Source: Clostridiaceae bacterium OM02-2AC (GTDB lineage: Bacteria > Bacillota_I > Bacilli_A > Erysipelotrichales > Erysipelotrichaceae). Taken from it: a DNA stretch of 64,000 bases. Location of the stretch: positions 16,308-80,307 of the forward strand of contig QULU01000020.1 of assembly GCA_003481775.1 (NCBI GenBank), given 5' to 3'. Each line of letters begins with the position of its first letter. Within the stretch, counting starts at the first letter, position 1. Positions 1 through 9,063 of this stretch are shown here, one piece after another. The notes under the pieces are model-generated. The model made no database searches. It was not told the DNA's origin and worked only from the letters and a program-made list of their open reading frames with translations. Position numbers and translations under genes: made by a program.

Positions 1-5
1 AAAAA

Positions 6-18
6 GGAAGTCACTTCC
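6..18. repeat. 13-bp palindrome, copy 1
   Basis: GGAAGTCACTTCC followed by a T-rich arm. It is the first of twelve intergenic copies between positions 6 and 23,025. No gene end is visible to its left inside the window. Confidence 0.85.
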
Positions 19-102
19 TATTTTTCTATTTGAGTGCAACAAGGCAGAAAAACTGGTAAATCAAATAAAGATTCTGTAGAATAATCGTGGAGGTATATGT
101 AT

Positions 103-228
103 ATGTACTATACTATCCAAAATAAGCACTCATTTGGAAATGTTTCAGTTCTTAACCAATATGGAATTACAGTTTTTGACTCTAGTAGTCATACTGTTAA
201 TTATCAGAGAGTTAAAAAAGTAACCTGA
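103..228 (+). CDS. small hypothetical protein, 41 aa
   Basis: A short open frame starts 9 bases after GGAGG (89-93); an ATG at 97 in the same frame is too close to that site. The product begins MYYTIQNKHSFGNV and ends RVKKVT. It is basic at its C-terminus, has no membrane segment, and I do not recognise a family. A strong terminator follows at 251, which supports an independent short transcript. It could also be the remnant of a longer gene lost during rearrangement, so existence is moderately supported and function unknown. Confidence 0.4.
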   Translation: MYYTIQNKHSFGNVSVLNQYGITVFDSSSHTVNYQRVKKVT

Positions 229-250
229 AATATGTTCCAATGGGTGCAAA

Positions 251-280
251 AAAAGAAGAGGATTGCCGTCCTCTTCTTTT
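251..280 (+). terminator. intrinsic terminator
   Basis: GAAGAGGA (255-262) pairs with TCCTCTTC (269-276) around a TTGCCG loop, with AAAA before and TTTT after extending the stem. The symmetric A/T flanks make it potentially bidirectional. Confidence 0.8.
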
Positions 281-380
281 CCTATGGGAAATCCACAGTT
301 CTTAACCACTATTATTATATGCTATAAACTGAAAAATGACAACTGATTTTAGATTTTAAAAACTGTAATTTTACCTGTGG

Positions 381-603
381 TTGCACTTTTGCTTCACACC
401 AAAATATGCTAATATGATAATGTGGTAAAATATTGAAAAGGCAGAAAACTAAGCGTTTTTTGTCTTTTTTTATTTTCAGAAAGGAGAGAAATTACAGTGA
501 AATGGTATTTTAAACGAAGGCATCCGTTTGGATGCCTTGAATCATTTATCTAGGAAAAAAGGGAACGGATGAAAACTCGAGATTCATTCGTTTCCTAAAA
601 AAA
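381..603 (+). promoter_or_regulatory. structured leader upstream of the SpaA adhesin gene
   Basis: A possible promoter (TTGCAC at 381, TATGCT at 405) is followed by a T-rich stretch, a Shine-Dalgarno-led mini-frame (497-553) and two hairpins. The first hairpin pairs AAGGCATCC (517-525) with GGATGCCTT (530-538) inside the mini-frame. The second pairs AACGGATGAA with TTCATTCGTT between about 571 and 595. A short translated peptide overlapping alternative hairpins is the usual layout of attenuation leaders, but what it would sense is not visible. The palindrome at 604 follows directly. The promoter call is weak; the hairpins are clear. Confidence 0.45.
497..553 (+). CDS. possible 18-residue leader peptide
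   Basis: A GTG start lies 10 bases after AGGAG (482-486). The 18-codon frame carries two adjacent arginine codons and ends TAG. A perfect 9-bp hairpin lies inside the frame, so ribosome position would affect folding. This is inference from layout; the peptide matches nothing I know. Confidence 0.35.
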   Translation: MKWYFKRRHPFGCLESFI

Positions 604-616
604 GGAAGTCACTTCC
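604..616. repeat. 13-bp palindrome, copy 2
   Basis: GGAAGTCACTTCC flanked by A-rich and T-rich arms, 41 bases before the start of the SpaA-type gene. Confidence 0.85.
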
Positions 617-657
617 TATTTTTCATAAAAAATACAAAAAAAGAAAGGAGAAACTTT

Positions 658-3600
658 ATGAAAAAGACATTAAAGCGAATTGTAACTTGCATATTCTCTA
701 CGCTTTTAACTGTAAATGCTGTGATGCCTACTTATGCAAATGAGCAAGTCGTTGCCGAACCATCTCCTACTTTGAATATTACTGTTGAAGGAAATGGACA
801 GGTTAAAGTTACAGAAAATGAAACTGAAACGATAGTAACGAAAGAAACTCCATTTACACAATCTTATAAAGAAGGTACGAAAGTGACGATTGAAGCGATT
901 GCTGATGAAGAAAATGTAATCGAAAACTTTACAAACAATGATGTTGCAGTACCTGAATTTGTGGCAGAACAGAATAGTTTAAAGATTGAATATGTTACTG
1001 GTGTCGAAAATTCAAACTTTGTAGTTACATTCAAAGAAATTGTTTCTAGTGAAGAACAAGAAACAAATGAAAAAGTAGATACAGAACCGATTGAACAACC
1101 TGAAGCAGAAGGAGAAACTACAAAAGAAGATTCCATTGAAACGGAAGAAAAGGATAAAACAAAAGATAAAGTAGATAAAAATAGTAAACTGCTAATCAAT
1201 GACGAAACCTTTATTCCAAATCGTCCTGTTAGTGCTGAAGAACAACAAATTTTAAACGATTATCAAAATGGAATGACTATGAAAGAAGAGTATATTCAAA
1301 AGCGTAAAGAAATTGTTGATAAAATTCATGCGTGGAAATATGTGGATGATAATTATTTTATTACGGCTAAATTTTATGAAGATTATGATACAGCAAATCT
1401 ATTGCTAGGATTAGGTGCTTCTATTTTAATTGCCCCTGATTTTAGATACTCCGAATCTGCATCAAGCACTTATTCTTCTGATCGCAGTTTGAGTAGTCCT
1501 GTTGTTACTTATTTTGAAGAAGGTGGACATACATCTATTTCTAATGGAATAGGATCGGTTTGGGGAACTGGTGGATTTTGGAAGGTTGATGGACATGTAG
1601 CATTTTGTGGAGAAGCTATGTACGCACCACCACGAGCAGGAATGACTTTAAATTCTGCTGTGGAAGTACATGATGATAGAGTGCGAAAAGTTATTTATTA
1701 TGCTTATGGATATCCAAATAATCAGGTTTCCAATACTTTTCCAAACAGAGATCAAGCTCTCTTGGCAATGAATGAATTCTTATCTGCTGTAGCTAGTGGC
1801 ACTTCAATTAGTGGTTCTTCTAATGGACAGCGTTATCATGTTGCATATGAAACGCTAAAAGGAATTTTAAACCTACCTAGCCCACCATCAGATTTTAAAG
1901 TATATAAAGCAAAATGCCCAGGTACTGGAGTAAGTTGGCAAGGAATTGTAACACAGAATCAAACTTTATATTGGGGACAAAATGAACCGAAAGGAAATCT
2001 AACGATTGAAAAATCTTCATCCAATCCTTCGATTACAGACAATAACAACTGTTATAGTTTAGAAGGTGCAGAATATGGATTGTATAACAGTGAAGCCGAT
2101 GCCAATAAGGATGTCAATCGAGTAGGTACATTTACAATCAAGGCTGATGGAAAAGCAAATACCATCAAGGACTTGAAGGCAAAGACATATTACTTGAAAG
2201 AAACCAAAGCAGGAAAAGGATATGATTTAGATAAAAAAGTGTATCCCGTTTCAATAAAAAGTGGAAAAACAGAAATTAAAAAGGTAAAAGACAATCCTCA
2301 AGCTGACCCTGTTGGTATCTTATTGAAGAAGCGTGACAAGGAAACTGGACAGGATGTACCACAAAGAGATGCGAAACTTGAAGGTGCTGAATTTACTGTG
2401 AAGTACTACAAAGGGGATTATGCTGAAGATGTCGATCCTGCGACACAGGGAGCAACACCTGAACGTACTTGGGTATTAAAAACAGATGAAGATGGTTTTA
2501 CTTATTTACAAGATAACTATAAAGTTTCGGGTGATGAATTTTACTATAATAGCACAAATTTGCCAACAATTCCGATTGGAACAGTAACATTACGAGAAAC
2601 GAAAGCACCTGAAGGGTACAAACTAAATGATGAAACATTTATTGTAAAGGTAATTTCAGAAGGTTCAGATGAATTTTTAAGCACATACCAAGAACCAATC
2701 GTACCTGAACAGGTTATCAAAGGAAAAATTCGCATTGCTAAGAAAGACAAGGATACAGGAAAAGTCATTCAAGTGGCAGGGACAGTCTTTGATATTTATT
2801 TCAATGGACAGAAAGTAAGCTCAATGACAACGGATGAAACAGGATATGCTACATCTGAAGACTTGGCTTACGGAGAATATGTAATCAAAGAAGCAAAAGC
2901 TCCAAATGGATATGTCGTTGATGTAGATCAAGAGGCTGTCGTAGATATTACAGCCGAAAAGACATACGATACAGAATTAAGTGATAAACGAGTGAATGCG
3001 ACCATCAATCTTGTTAAAGAAGATAAAGATACTGGTAATCGTCCTCAAGGGGATGCAACACTAACAGGTGCTGTATATGGACTATATGCTAAAGAAGATA
3101 TTCTTGACCCATCTATGGATGGAACAGTCATTCATAAGAAAGATTCTTTAGTTGGAAAAATCACGACAGATAAAAATGCAAGTGGTACAATTGAAAATCT
3201 ATATTTAGGGGAATATTACTGGCAAGAAATCAGTCCAAGCGAAGGATATGAATTGGATGAAACAAAATATCCTTTCACTGCAAGTTATAAAGACCAAAAT
3301 ACAATTACAGTTACTGTGGATAGTACAGTGAAGGAAACAATTCGTACTGGAGAATTTGACATTATCAAAACGATTACAGATGGAAGTCAATCTGAAATCA
3401 TGACAAATGAAAAAGGTGCAGAATTTGTTGCTGTATTGTTAAAGGATTATGAAGCTAATGGTAAAGACATTCAAAAGGCTTTACAATATGCAAAAGAAAA
3501 CCGAAGCGAAAAAGAATATGCTGTATTAACAACAAATAAAAATGGTTATGCGACTTCAGGCAAATTAGCGTATGGTAAATATATTATCCAACAGACTAAG

Positions 3601-6297
3601 AAAGGCGAAAACGCTGAAGAAACAGATATTCTTGAAGGAACATTCACATTTGAAGTAACCGAAGCCAATGGACAAACAATTATTAAAGGTGGAGATACTT
3701 CAGGAAATTCTCTTGAAGTCGGAGATGATGGTAAGATGCATTACCATATCAATAACCGACCAAGTGATTATTTCTTAAAACTTGTGAAAGTAGATGCTGA
3801 AAGTGGAAAACAGATTATCTTATCTGATGCTACATTTAAAGTAAAAGATTTATCAACTGGTAAATATGTACGACAAAAAGTGGCAGGTGTTTGGATTGAT
3901 GAATTCAATACAGATAAAGATGGTTATGTTATTCTTCCGTTAAAACTAAAGAGTGGAAAGTACCAACTCGAAGAAATCAAAGCACCTTACAACTACTTGT
4001 TGAATGGTACAAGTATTCCATTTGAAATCAAAAAATCGGAAGTGACTTCCGAAGATGAAGATGGAGATGCGTATATCGTAGTTACTATGGAAGACACACG
4101 AGTAAAAGGATCTATCTCTTTTGAAAAACGAGGAGAAGTGCTAGTGGGTTCTCATGAAGATGAAAATGGTAATATCGTATTCGATTATGAAGAACAAGGA
4201 CTAGAAGGCATGACAGTCACAGTGTATGCCAAAGAAGACATCATTGACCCTGCTGACGGAACGGTAATTTATAAAGCTGGTGAAGTTGTTACAACAGCAA
4301 CTACCGATAAATCAGGAAAGACTCAAGTAGATAATTTATATCTTGGAAGCTATATAGTGCGTGAAACACAGGCTCCTGAAGGATTTGTGATTTCTGATAA
4401 AGAGTATGAAGTAACTCTGTCATACAAAGATGATCATACAGCAATCATTTCTGATTCTGTAACCTATTTAAATGACCGTCAAAAGGTTCATATTGACTTG
4501 AGAAAAGTGGATGAAGATAATGAAGCTAATTTACAAGGAGCTGTCTTTGGTCTATATGCTTCTGAAGATATTTATGGAGTTGAAAAATTGTCAAAAACAA
4601 ACTCAAAACCATTGATTATCAAAAAAGGAACATTGATTGAAACAGCCACTTCAGATGAAAATGGACAGGTTGTATTTAACGCTGACCTTCCTCTTTCAAA
4701 ATACGAAATTCGTGAATTGAAAGCCCCAATCGGATACGCTTCAAGTGATGAAGTGATTCCAGTGGATGCCACATATAAAGGGCAGGAATTACCAACTATC
4801 GAAATTGTTGCAGTATTTAAAAACAAAATTACACAAGTAGAATTCTCAAAAGTAGATGCTTCTACAAACGAAGAACTAGAAGGAGCAACTCAAATTGTTT
4901 ATCCTAAAGGAAATCGTGGAGAAGTATTTGAAACTTGGGTATCCACTAAAGAACCTCATATCATCAAAGGATTAGAAGTTGGACAAACTTATATTTGGGA
5001 AGAAATTTCTGCCCCTTATGGATTTGCTCTTGCTGAAAAGATTGAATTTACTGTAAAAGACACAGGCGAAGTTCAAGTAGCAGGAACAATGAAGGATGAA
5101 ATCGTATATGGACAGTTAGCTTTCGAGAAGAAAGGTAAACAGTTCACTTATACGGATATTGGTATGACGGATTTAGGAATGGTTAATACACCAGTCTTTG
5201 AAGAAATGAATATTCTAGGTGCAGAAATTACCATTTACGCAGGCGAAGATATTACATTAGGTAACGGAATCACTTATTACAAGGCAGATGAAGAAATCGA
5301 CACTTTAGTAAGTGATTATGAAGCTGTACAGTCAATTAAACTTCCAGTTGGTAAATACTATTATGTTGAAACAAAAGCACCAATCGGTTTTGTGAAGAAT
5401 GAAGAAAAACATTATTTTGAAGTTGTAGATAATCAAATCAATGAACTTCAAGTAATCGAATCTACATTGAAGAACGAACGACCAGTGTATAACATCAATA
5501 TGACAAAACAGATGGAATTCTCTGATACAGCTATGAACAAAGAAGCCTACAAGGATGTTGTATTTGGAATCTACACTCGTGATGATACATACGATTGGAA
5601 AGGTAATGTAGCAATCGAACCTGATACATTGCTTGCAACATCAGGAATTGATGAAGAAGGTCATTTAGTTCATACCCCTGAACTTCCAGTAGGAAATTAC
5701 TACTTGAAGGAACTTCAAACAAATTCTGCATATAAATTAGATGAAAATGAATATGATTTTAGTATCGACCAATCTAATGAAAAAGCAGTGATTGTACCAA
5801 TCAATGAAGGAAAACCTATCATCAATAAATTGAAAGAATACTATGTTCTTGTCAATAAAGTAGATGAAAACACAATGAAGAACATCATCAGTAAGGAATT
5901 TGAATTCACATCTTTCACAGATGCAGAATGTAAAAATCCTATCGAAACAAAACAGGCAAACACAAAAGATGGAACTGTTAAGTTTGTATTGAACTACGGA
6001 ACAACATATATCAAGGAAACGAAAGCCCCTCTAGGTTATTCGTTAAGCCCTGAAGTTGTCAAAGTTGAAGTCAATGATGATGGATTGTTTGTCAATGGTA
6101 AGAAGGTAGAACGAAGTGAAGACTTGTTGTATTCTATCATCTACAAAGACAGCTTACTTCCAGTTATTCAAACAGGAGCAGGTAGTGATTCTATGCTGTT
6201 TATCGTTGCAGGACTTGGAGTTCTAGTATCTTTAATCGGTATCTTGGAATACAGAAGAAGAAACAAAAACAAGAAGTCTGAAAATAAATCAGAATAA
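658..6297 (+). CDS. SpaA/Cna_B-repeat cell-wall adhesin
   Basis: A 1,879-residue surface protein. A signal peptide (about 1-27, ending PTYA) is followed by an acidic linker to about 180. A domain at about 270-420 contains AFCGEAMYAPP, resembling the cysteine side of a thioester adhesion domain. About twelve Cna_B/SpaA repeats then run to about 1,820. Each begins with a lysine strand and ends near a glutamate in ETKAPxGY-like motifs, the pair that forms isopeptide bonds in this family. The C-terminus has a VIQTG sorting motif, a hydrophobic helix and RRRNKNKK. It is probably anchored by the class B sortase at 48,562 and mediates cell contact during transfer. RBS AAAGGAG precedes the ATG. One copy of the palindrome lies in frame at 4038. 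Confidence 0.9.
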   Translation: MKKTLKRIVTCIFSTLLTVNAVMPTYANEQVVAEPSPTLNITVEGNGQVKVTENETETIVTKETPFTQSYKEGTKVTIEAIADEENVIENFTNNDVAVPEFVAEQNSLKIEYVTGVENSNFVVTFKEIVSSEEQETNEKVDTEPIEQPEAEGETTKEDSIETEEKDKTKDKVDKNSKLLINDETFIPNRPVSAEEQQILNDYQNGMTMKEEYIQKRKEIVDKIHAWKYVDDNYFITAKFYEDYDTANLLLGLGASILIAPDFRYSESASSTYSSDRSLSSPVVTYFEEGGHTSISNGIGSVWGTGGFWKVDGHVAFCGEAMYAPPRAGMTLNSAVEVHDDRVRKVIYYAYGYPNNQVSNTFPNRDQALLAMNEFLSAVASGTSISGSSNGQRYHVAYETLKGILNLPSPPSDFKVYKAKCPGTGVSWQGIVTQNQTLYWGQNEPKGNLTIEKSSSNPSITDNNNCYSLEGAEYGLYNSEADANKDVNRVGTFTIKADGKANTIKDLKAKTYYLKETKAGKGYDLDKKVYPVSIKSGKTEIKKVKDNPQADPVGILLKKRDKETGQDVPQRDAKLEGAEFTVKYYKGDYAEDVDPATQGATPERTWVLKTDEDGFTYLQDNYKVSGDEFYYNSTNLPTIPIGTVTLRETKAPEGYKLNDETFIVKVISEGSDEFLSTYQEPIVPEQVIKGKIRIAKKDKDTGKVIQVAGTVFDIYFNGQKVSSMTTDETGYATSEDLAYGEYVIKEAKAPNGYVVDVDQEAVVDITAEKTYDTELSDKRVNATINLVKEDKDTGNRPQGDATLTGAVYGLYAKEDILDPSMDGTVIHKKDSLVGKITTDKNASGTIENLYLGEYYWQEISPSEGYELDETKYPFTASYKDQNTITVTVDSTVKETIRTGEFDIIKTITDGSQSEIMTNEKGAEFVAVLLKDYEANGKDIQKALQYAKENRSEKEYAVLTTNKNGYATSGKLAYGKYIIQQTKKGENAEETDILEGTFTFEVTEANGQTIIKGGDTSGNSLEVGDDGKMHYHINNRPSDYFLKLVKVDAESGKQIILSDATFKVKDLSTGKYVRQKVAGVWIDEFNTDKDGYVILPLKLKSGKYQLEEIKAPYNYLLNGTSIPFEIKKSEVTSEDEDGDAYIVVTMEDTRVKGSISFEKRGEVLVGSHEDENGNIVFDYEEQGLEGMTVTVYAKEDIIDPADGTVIYKAGEVVTTATTDKSGKTQVDNLYLGSYIVRETQAPEGFVISDKEYEVTLSYKDDHTAIISDSVTYLNDRQKVHIDLRKVDEDNEANLQGAVFGLYASEDIYGVEKLSKTNSKPLIIKKGTLIETATSDENGQVVFNADLPLSKYEIRELKAPIGYASSDEVIPVDATYKGQELPTIEIVAVFKNKITQVEFSKVDASTNEELEGATQIVYPKGNRGEVFETWVSTKEPHIIKGLEVGQTYIWEEISAPYGFALAEKIEFTVKDTGEVQVAGTMKDEIVYGQLAFEKKGKQFTYTDIGMTDLGMVNTPVFEEMNILGAEITIYAGEDITLGNGITYYKADEEIDTLVSDYEAVQSIKLPVGKYYYVETKAPIGFVKNEEKHYFEVVDNQINELQVIESTLKNERPVYNINMTKQMEFSDTAMNKEAYKDVVFGIYTRDDTYDWKGNVAIEPDTLLATSGIDEEGHLVHTPELPVGNYYLKELQTNSAYKLDENEYDFSIDQSNEKAVIVPINEGKPIINKLKEYYVLVNKVDENTMKNIISKEFEFTSFTDAECKNPIETKQANTKDGTVKFVLNYGTTYIKETKAPLGYSLSPEVVKVEVNDDGLFVNGKKVERSEDLLYSIIYKDSLLPVIQTGAGSDSMLFIVAGLGVLVSLIGILEYRRRNKNKKSENKSE
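4038..4050. repeat. 13-bp palindrome inside the SpaA gene
   Basis: GGAAGTGACTTCC occurs in frame and encodes part of KSEVTSED. The flanks (TC before, GA after) lack the A/T arms of the intergenic copies, although TCGGAAGT still pairs with ACTTCCGA. Confidence 0.7.
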
Positions 6298-6343
6298 AGA
6301 ATTGTATAAAAATCTATCTCACAAAAAATAAAATCTCTGATAG

Positions 6344-6373
6344 TTCACAGTGAGATAGAAAATAAAGTATAAT
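6344..6373 (+). promoter_or_regulatory. promoter for the alpha-CTD-like gene
   Basis: TTCACA (6344-6349), an 18-base spacer and TATAAT (6368-6373). Two hairpins and a palindrome copy lie between this promoter and the gene at 6494. Confidence 0.5.
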
Positions 6374-6385
6374 GATTTATCTTCC

Positions 6386-6446
6386 TGAAGCCCTTGCGTA
6401 AAAACAAGGGCTTCAAATAAAAGGTATCAAAGCAATTTGATGCTTT
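6386..6446 (+). terminator. two consecutive hairpins
   Basis: TGAAGCCCTTG (6386-6396) pairs perfectly with CAAGGGCTTCA (6405-6415). A second hairpin, AAAGCA/TGCTTT, ends in a T-rich tract at about 6446. Together they can end the SpaA transcript and may attenuate the downstream one. Confidence 0.6.
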
Positions 6447-6460
6447 TTATTTGAAAAATA

Positions 6461-6473
6461 GGAAGTGACTTCC
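6461..6473. repeat. 13-bp palindrome, copy 3
   Basis: GGAAGTGACTTCC. The right flank is TAAAAAT rather than TATTTTT, so the arms are less symmetric than in other copies. Confidence 0.85.
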
Positions 6474-6493
6474 TAAAAATAGAAAGAAGGAAA

Positions 6494-7171
6494 ATGATGG
6501 ACAATAAAATAAATTTTTATGGATTTGAAACGGGTGTACTTTTAGAAAAATTGGATAAAGAGTTTGATCATTATGCTTGCAATAATAAAGAATTGAATTA
6601 TGGATTCTATAACGAAAATAATGGTTTCTTTTTGGAAAAGGATTATAAAGAAAACCTAAAGTATATTCGTGATTATGTAGATCAGGGAGTGGATGGAACA
6701 TATGGAGTTATTTCTTTTCAAGGAAGCGTTGAAATAGGAGGAGAAGATTATAAGAACATAAAAGACAACGATTGTGATTTAACAAATATGGATTATTCAT
6801 TCTTTAAAGATTTATCAAGTATTGAATATTCTGTATGCAAAAAGGATGGGAAATTAGTAGAGAATTTTTTGGAAGATGAAATTAAGAAATTAGTTGCATC
6901 AAAAATAGAAAAAGATTGTCCAGTGGATATGCTCCATCTTACAGATCGAGCAAAATATTGTTTGAAAGCAAGTGGAATTACAACTTTAAAAGGATTATTG
7001 AAAACACCTTTATACGATATGAAAAATCTAAAAAACATTGGGAAGAAAGGGTATCCTTCTATAAGAGGAGAACTTAATCGAATTTGTTATGACATTCAAT
7101 TTAATAAAGAACAAGATAGAATAAATAAATTTATAGAAATTGAAGAAGAAATGGATGAAATTGAAAAATAG
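6494..7171 (+). CDS. RNA polymerase alpha-CTD-like protein with acidic tail
   Basis: 225 residues. The first 130 or so have no family I recognise. Residues about 150-200 (LHLTDRAKYCLKASGITT, then NLKNIGKKGYPSIRGEL) follow the helix-hairpin-helix pattern of the RNA polymerase alpha C-terminal domain, which contacts promoter DNA and activators. The rest of alpha is absent, so this is a free-standing copy of the domain. The C-terminus is EEEMDEIEK, the tail shared across the element, and the stop codon runs into palindrome copy 4. Two adjacent ATGs are possible starts after GAAAGAAGGA. Role inferred: DNA binding or manipulation of host transcription. Confidence 0.65.
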   Translation: MMDNKINFYGFETGVLLEKLDKEFDHYACNNKELNYGFYNENNGFFLEKDYKENLKYIRDYVDQGVDGTYGVISFQGSVEIGGEDYKNIKDNDCDLTNMDYSFFKDLSSIEYSVCKKDGKLVENFLEDEIKKLVASKIEKDCPVDMLHLTDRAKYCLKASGITTLKGLLKTPLYDMKNLKNIGKKGYPSIRGELNRICYDIQFNKEQDRINKFIEIEEEMDEIEK

Positions 7172-7183
7172 GAAGTCACTTCC
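7171..7183. repeat. 13-bp palindrome, copy 4
   Basis: GGAAGTCACTTCC. Its first G is the last base of the preceding stop codon TAG. The full A/T arms give a 27-bp perfect inverted repeat (7164-7190). Confidence 0.9.
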
Positions 7184-7196
7184 TATTTTTGCAGAA

Positions 7197-7242
7197 AGCA
7201 TGAAAATGCTATCTGTTAGAGTGCATAGAAATTTGTTATAAT
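7197..7242 (+). promoter_or_regulatory. promoter of first AAA+ gene
   Basis: An AGCAT-GAAA-ATGCT hairpin (7197-7210) lies upstream of TATAAT (7237-7242). Nearly the same sequence stands before the second AAA+ gene (8994-9039), so the two genes were duplicated with their promoters or are co-regulated. Confidence 0.6.
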
Positions 7243-7266
7243 AGGGATATGAAAGAAGGTGGTTTA

Positions 7267-8928
7267 ATGAAAAAATATACAGCAAATGTTTTTGTTAAAG
7301 ACGAATTAAAAGAAATCACAAATCGTGAAAAAGATAAACCACAACGCATTATTGGAGAAGAATTGAAAGACTATTTATTTGAATCAGAAGATACCAAAGT
7401 CTGTATTTTATATGGATTGCGAAGAACTGGAAAAACAACTTTAATGTTGCAAACGATTTCTGAATTAACGCAAGATGAATTTGAAAAAAGTGCATATATC
7501 GAAGTAAGCAATAGAGATACCATATCTTCTTTATATAGTGATCTTGATAGATTGAAAGAAGAAGGATACAAGTATATTTTCATTGATGAAGTCACTTCAT
7601 TGGATAACTTTATTTCCATGTCTTCCTTATTTCCTGATGTATATGTTAGAAAGGGGTTGAGAATTGTTCTGACAGGAACAGATTCTCTAGGCTTTTTCTT
7701 ATCTTCTTCTCGTGAACTTTATGACAGAGCTAGATATATTCATACAACATATATTCCTTTTTATGAATTTAAACATTTGTTTCCTAATAAAAATATTGAT
7801 GAATTCATTGAATATGGTGGTACTTTGATTCCTGAATATAATGAAGATTATCCGTTCTATAATGGAAAAAATGCAGAGCAATATGTGGACTCTGCGATTG
7901 CACAGAACATTCAGCATTCTTTAGAAAACTATGAAGAAGGCAGTAAATTTCGTTCTTTGATAAATTTATATAATCAAGATAAACTGACTAATGCTATCAA
8001 TCGTGTTGTACAAAATAGAAACCATCAGTTTTCTATCAGGGTAATTCAAAGTACATTTAAACCTTCTGATTATAACTCTGTTAGAGATATAATGACTACT
8101 CGTGTTAAGAAAAATATCGAACCTAACACAGATATTCTAAACAAAATAGATTCAAGCACCATTGTTGAACCATTGAAAAAACAACTTCATATTTATGATG
8201 CAAGAAAAGATGAAATACTAACAGATTCTGAAGTCTATGAGATAGAACAATATTTACGAAAACTAGAAATTGTAGATTCCTATACTGTTGAATCAGGTGA
8301 CTTTAATATTTCGCCAGTAGAAAACAATATTATTACACAGTCAGGGTTGCGATACAGTCAGTGCAAGGAATTGTTGAAGATTTTAGAAAATCACAATACT
8401 TTCCGATTAGGAACAGATAAAGAACAAAATTTAATTGTTTCAACGATTGATAACAATGTAAAAGGAAAGATATTAGAAGAATTGACAATTTATAATGTCC
8501 AACAATCTTTGGATGCTGAAAAATATGAAGTATTTCAACTCTCTTATCCACCAATGCCGAGTGAAGGAGTTACAGAAGGAGAAATTGATTTAGTTATTAA
8601 AGATAAAGAATTATACACTGTAGAATTATTTGAAATCAAACACAGTTCTGAAATCGTACCAAGTCAGTACAAACATATGATTGACCCTGCAAAAATGAAA
8701 TACTTTGAAAAAAGAGGATTAGAGGTAACAGGAAGAACAGTGTTATATATGGGAAAAACACAAGGACAAGAAATTGAAGGTGTGAAATATAAAAACATAT
8801 CTGAATATCTTGATGAATTAAAAGTATATGATCGTAATTATCAGAAGATGCTTCTAGCACGAAAAGAATGTATAAAAAATGTAGAAGATGAATATGATGA
8901 TAATGATTCATTGGATACAAAAGGTTAA
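7267..8928 (+). CDS. AAA+ ATPase with C-terminal PD-(D/E)XK-like domain (paralogue 1)
   Basis: 553 residues. The Walker A motif GLRRTGKTTL is at about 49-58, Walker B YIFIDEV at about 103 and a sensor-like LTGTDS at about 135, typical of the AAA_14/DUF4143-type ATPases. Near the C-terminus, GEIDLVI (about 438) and FEIKHS (about 456) form a PD-(D/E)XK nuclease-like core. The start at 7267 is chosen because AAGAAGGTGG sits just before it; an upstream ATG at 7249 would place that site inside the gene. The gene has its own promoter and terminator. The end is acidic (EDEYDDNDS) but does not match the common tail. Function unknown; a defence or DNA-maintenance role is possible. Confidence 0.75.
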   Translation: MKKYTANVFVKDELKEITNREKDKPQRIIGEELKDYLFESEDTKVCILYGLRRTGKTTLMLQTISELTQDEFEKSAYIEVSNRDTISSLYSDLDRLKEEGYKYIFIDEVTSLDNFISMSSLFPDVYVRKGLRIVLTGTDSLGFFLSSSRELYDRARYIHTTYIPFYEFKHLFPNKNIDEFIEYGGTLIPEYNEDYPFYNGKNAEQYVDSAIAQNIQHSLENYEEGSKFRSLINLYNQDKLTNAINRVVQNRNHQFSIRVIQSTFKPSDYNSVRDIMTTRVKKNIEPNTDILNKIDSSTIVEPLKKQLHIYDARKDEILTDSEVYEIEQYLRKLEIVDSYTVESGDFNISPVENNIITQSGLRYSQCKELLKILENHNTFRLGTDKEQNLIVSTIDNNVKGKILEELTIYNVQQSLDAEKYEVFQLSYPPMPSEGVTEGEIDLVIKDKELYTVELFEIKHSSEIVPSQYKHMIDPAKMKYFEKRGLEVTGRTVLYMGKTQGQEIEGVKYKNISEYLDELKVYDRNYQKMLLARKECIKNVEDEYDDNDSLDTKG

Positions 8929-8935
8929 ATGCAAA

Positions 8936-8959
8936 GTGGAGAGTAATCTTCACTTTTTT
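8936..8959 (+). terminator. intrinsic terminator of AAA+ paralogue 1
   Basis: GTGGAGA pairs with TCTTCAC around GTAA (one G-U pair), followed by six T. An identical copy ends the second AAA+ gene. Confidence 0.8.
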
Positions 8960-8967
8960 CAAAAATA

Positions 8968-8980
8968 GGAAGTCACTTCC
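8968..8980. repeat. 13-bp palindrome, copy 5
   Basis: GGAAGTCACTTCC with full A/T arms, placed between a terminator and the next promoter rather than on a stop codon. Confidence 0.9.
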
Positions 8981-8993
8981 TATTTTTGTAGAG

Positions 8994-9039
8994 AGCATGA
9001 AAATGCTATCTATTAGGGTGCATATAAATCTGTTATAAT
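8994..9039 (+). promoter_or_regulatory. promoter of second AAA+ gene
   Basis: AGCAT-GAAA-ATGCT (8994-9007), then TCTGTTATAAT with TATAAT at 9034-9039. It matches the promoter at 7197 at most positions and shares TCTGTTATAAT with the Fic gene promoter. Confidence 0.6.
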
Positions 9040-9063
9040 AATAGTATGAAAGAAGGTGCTGAA

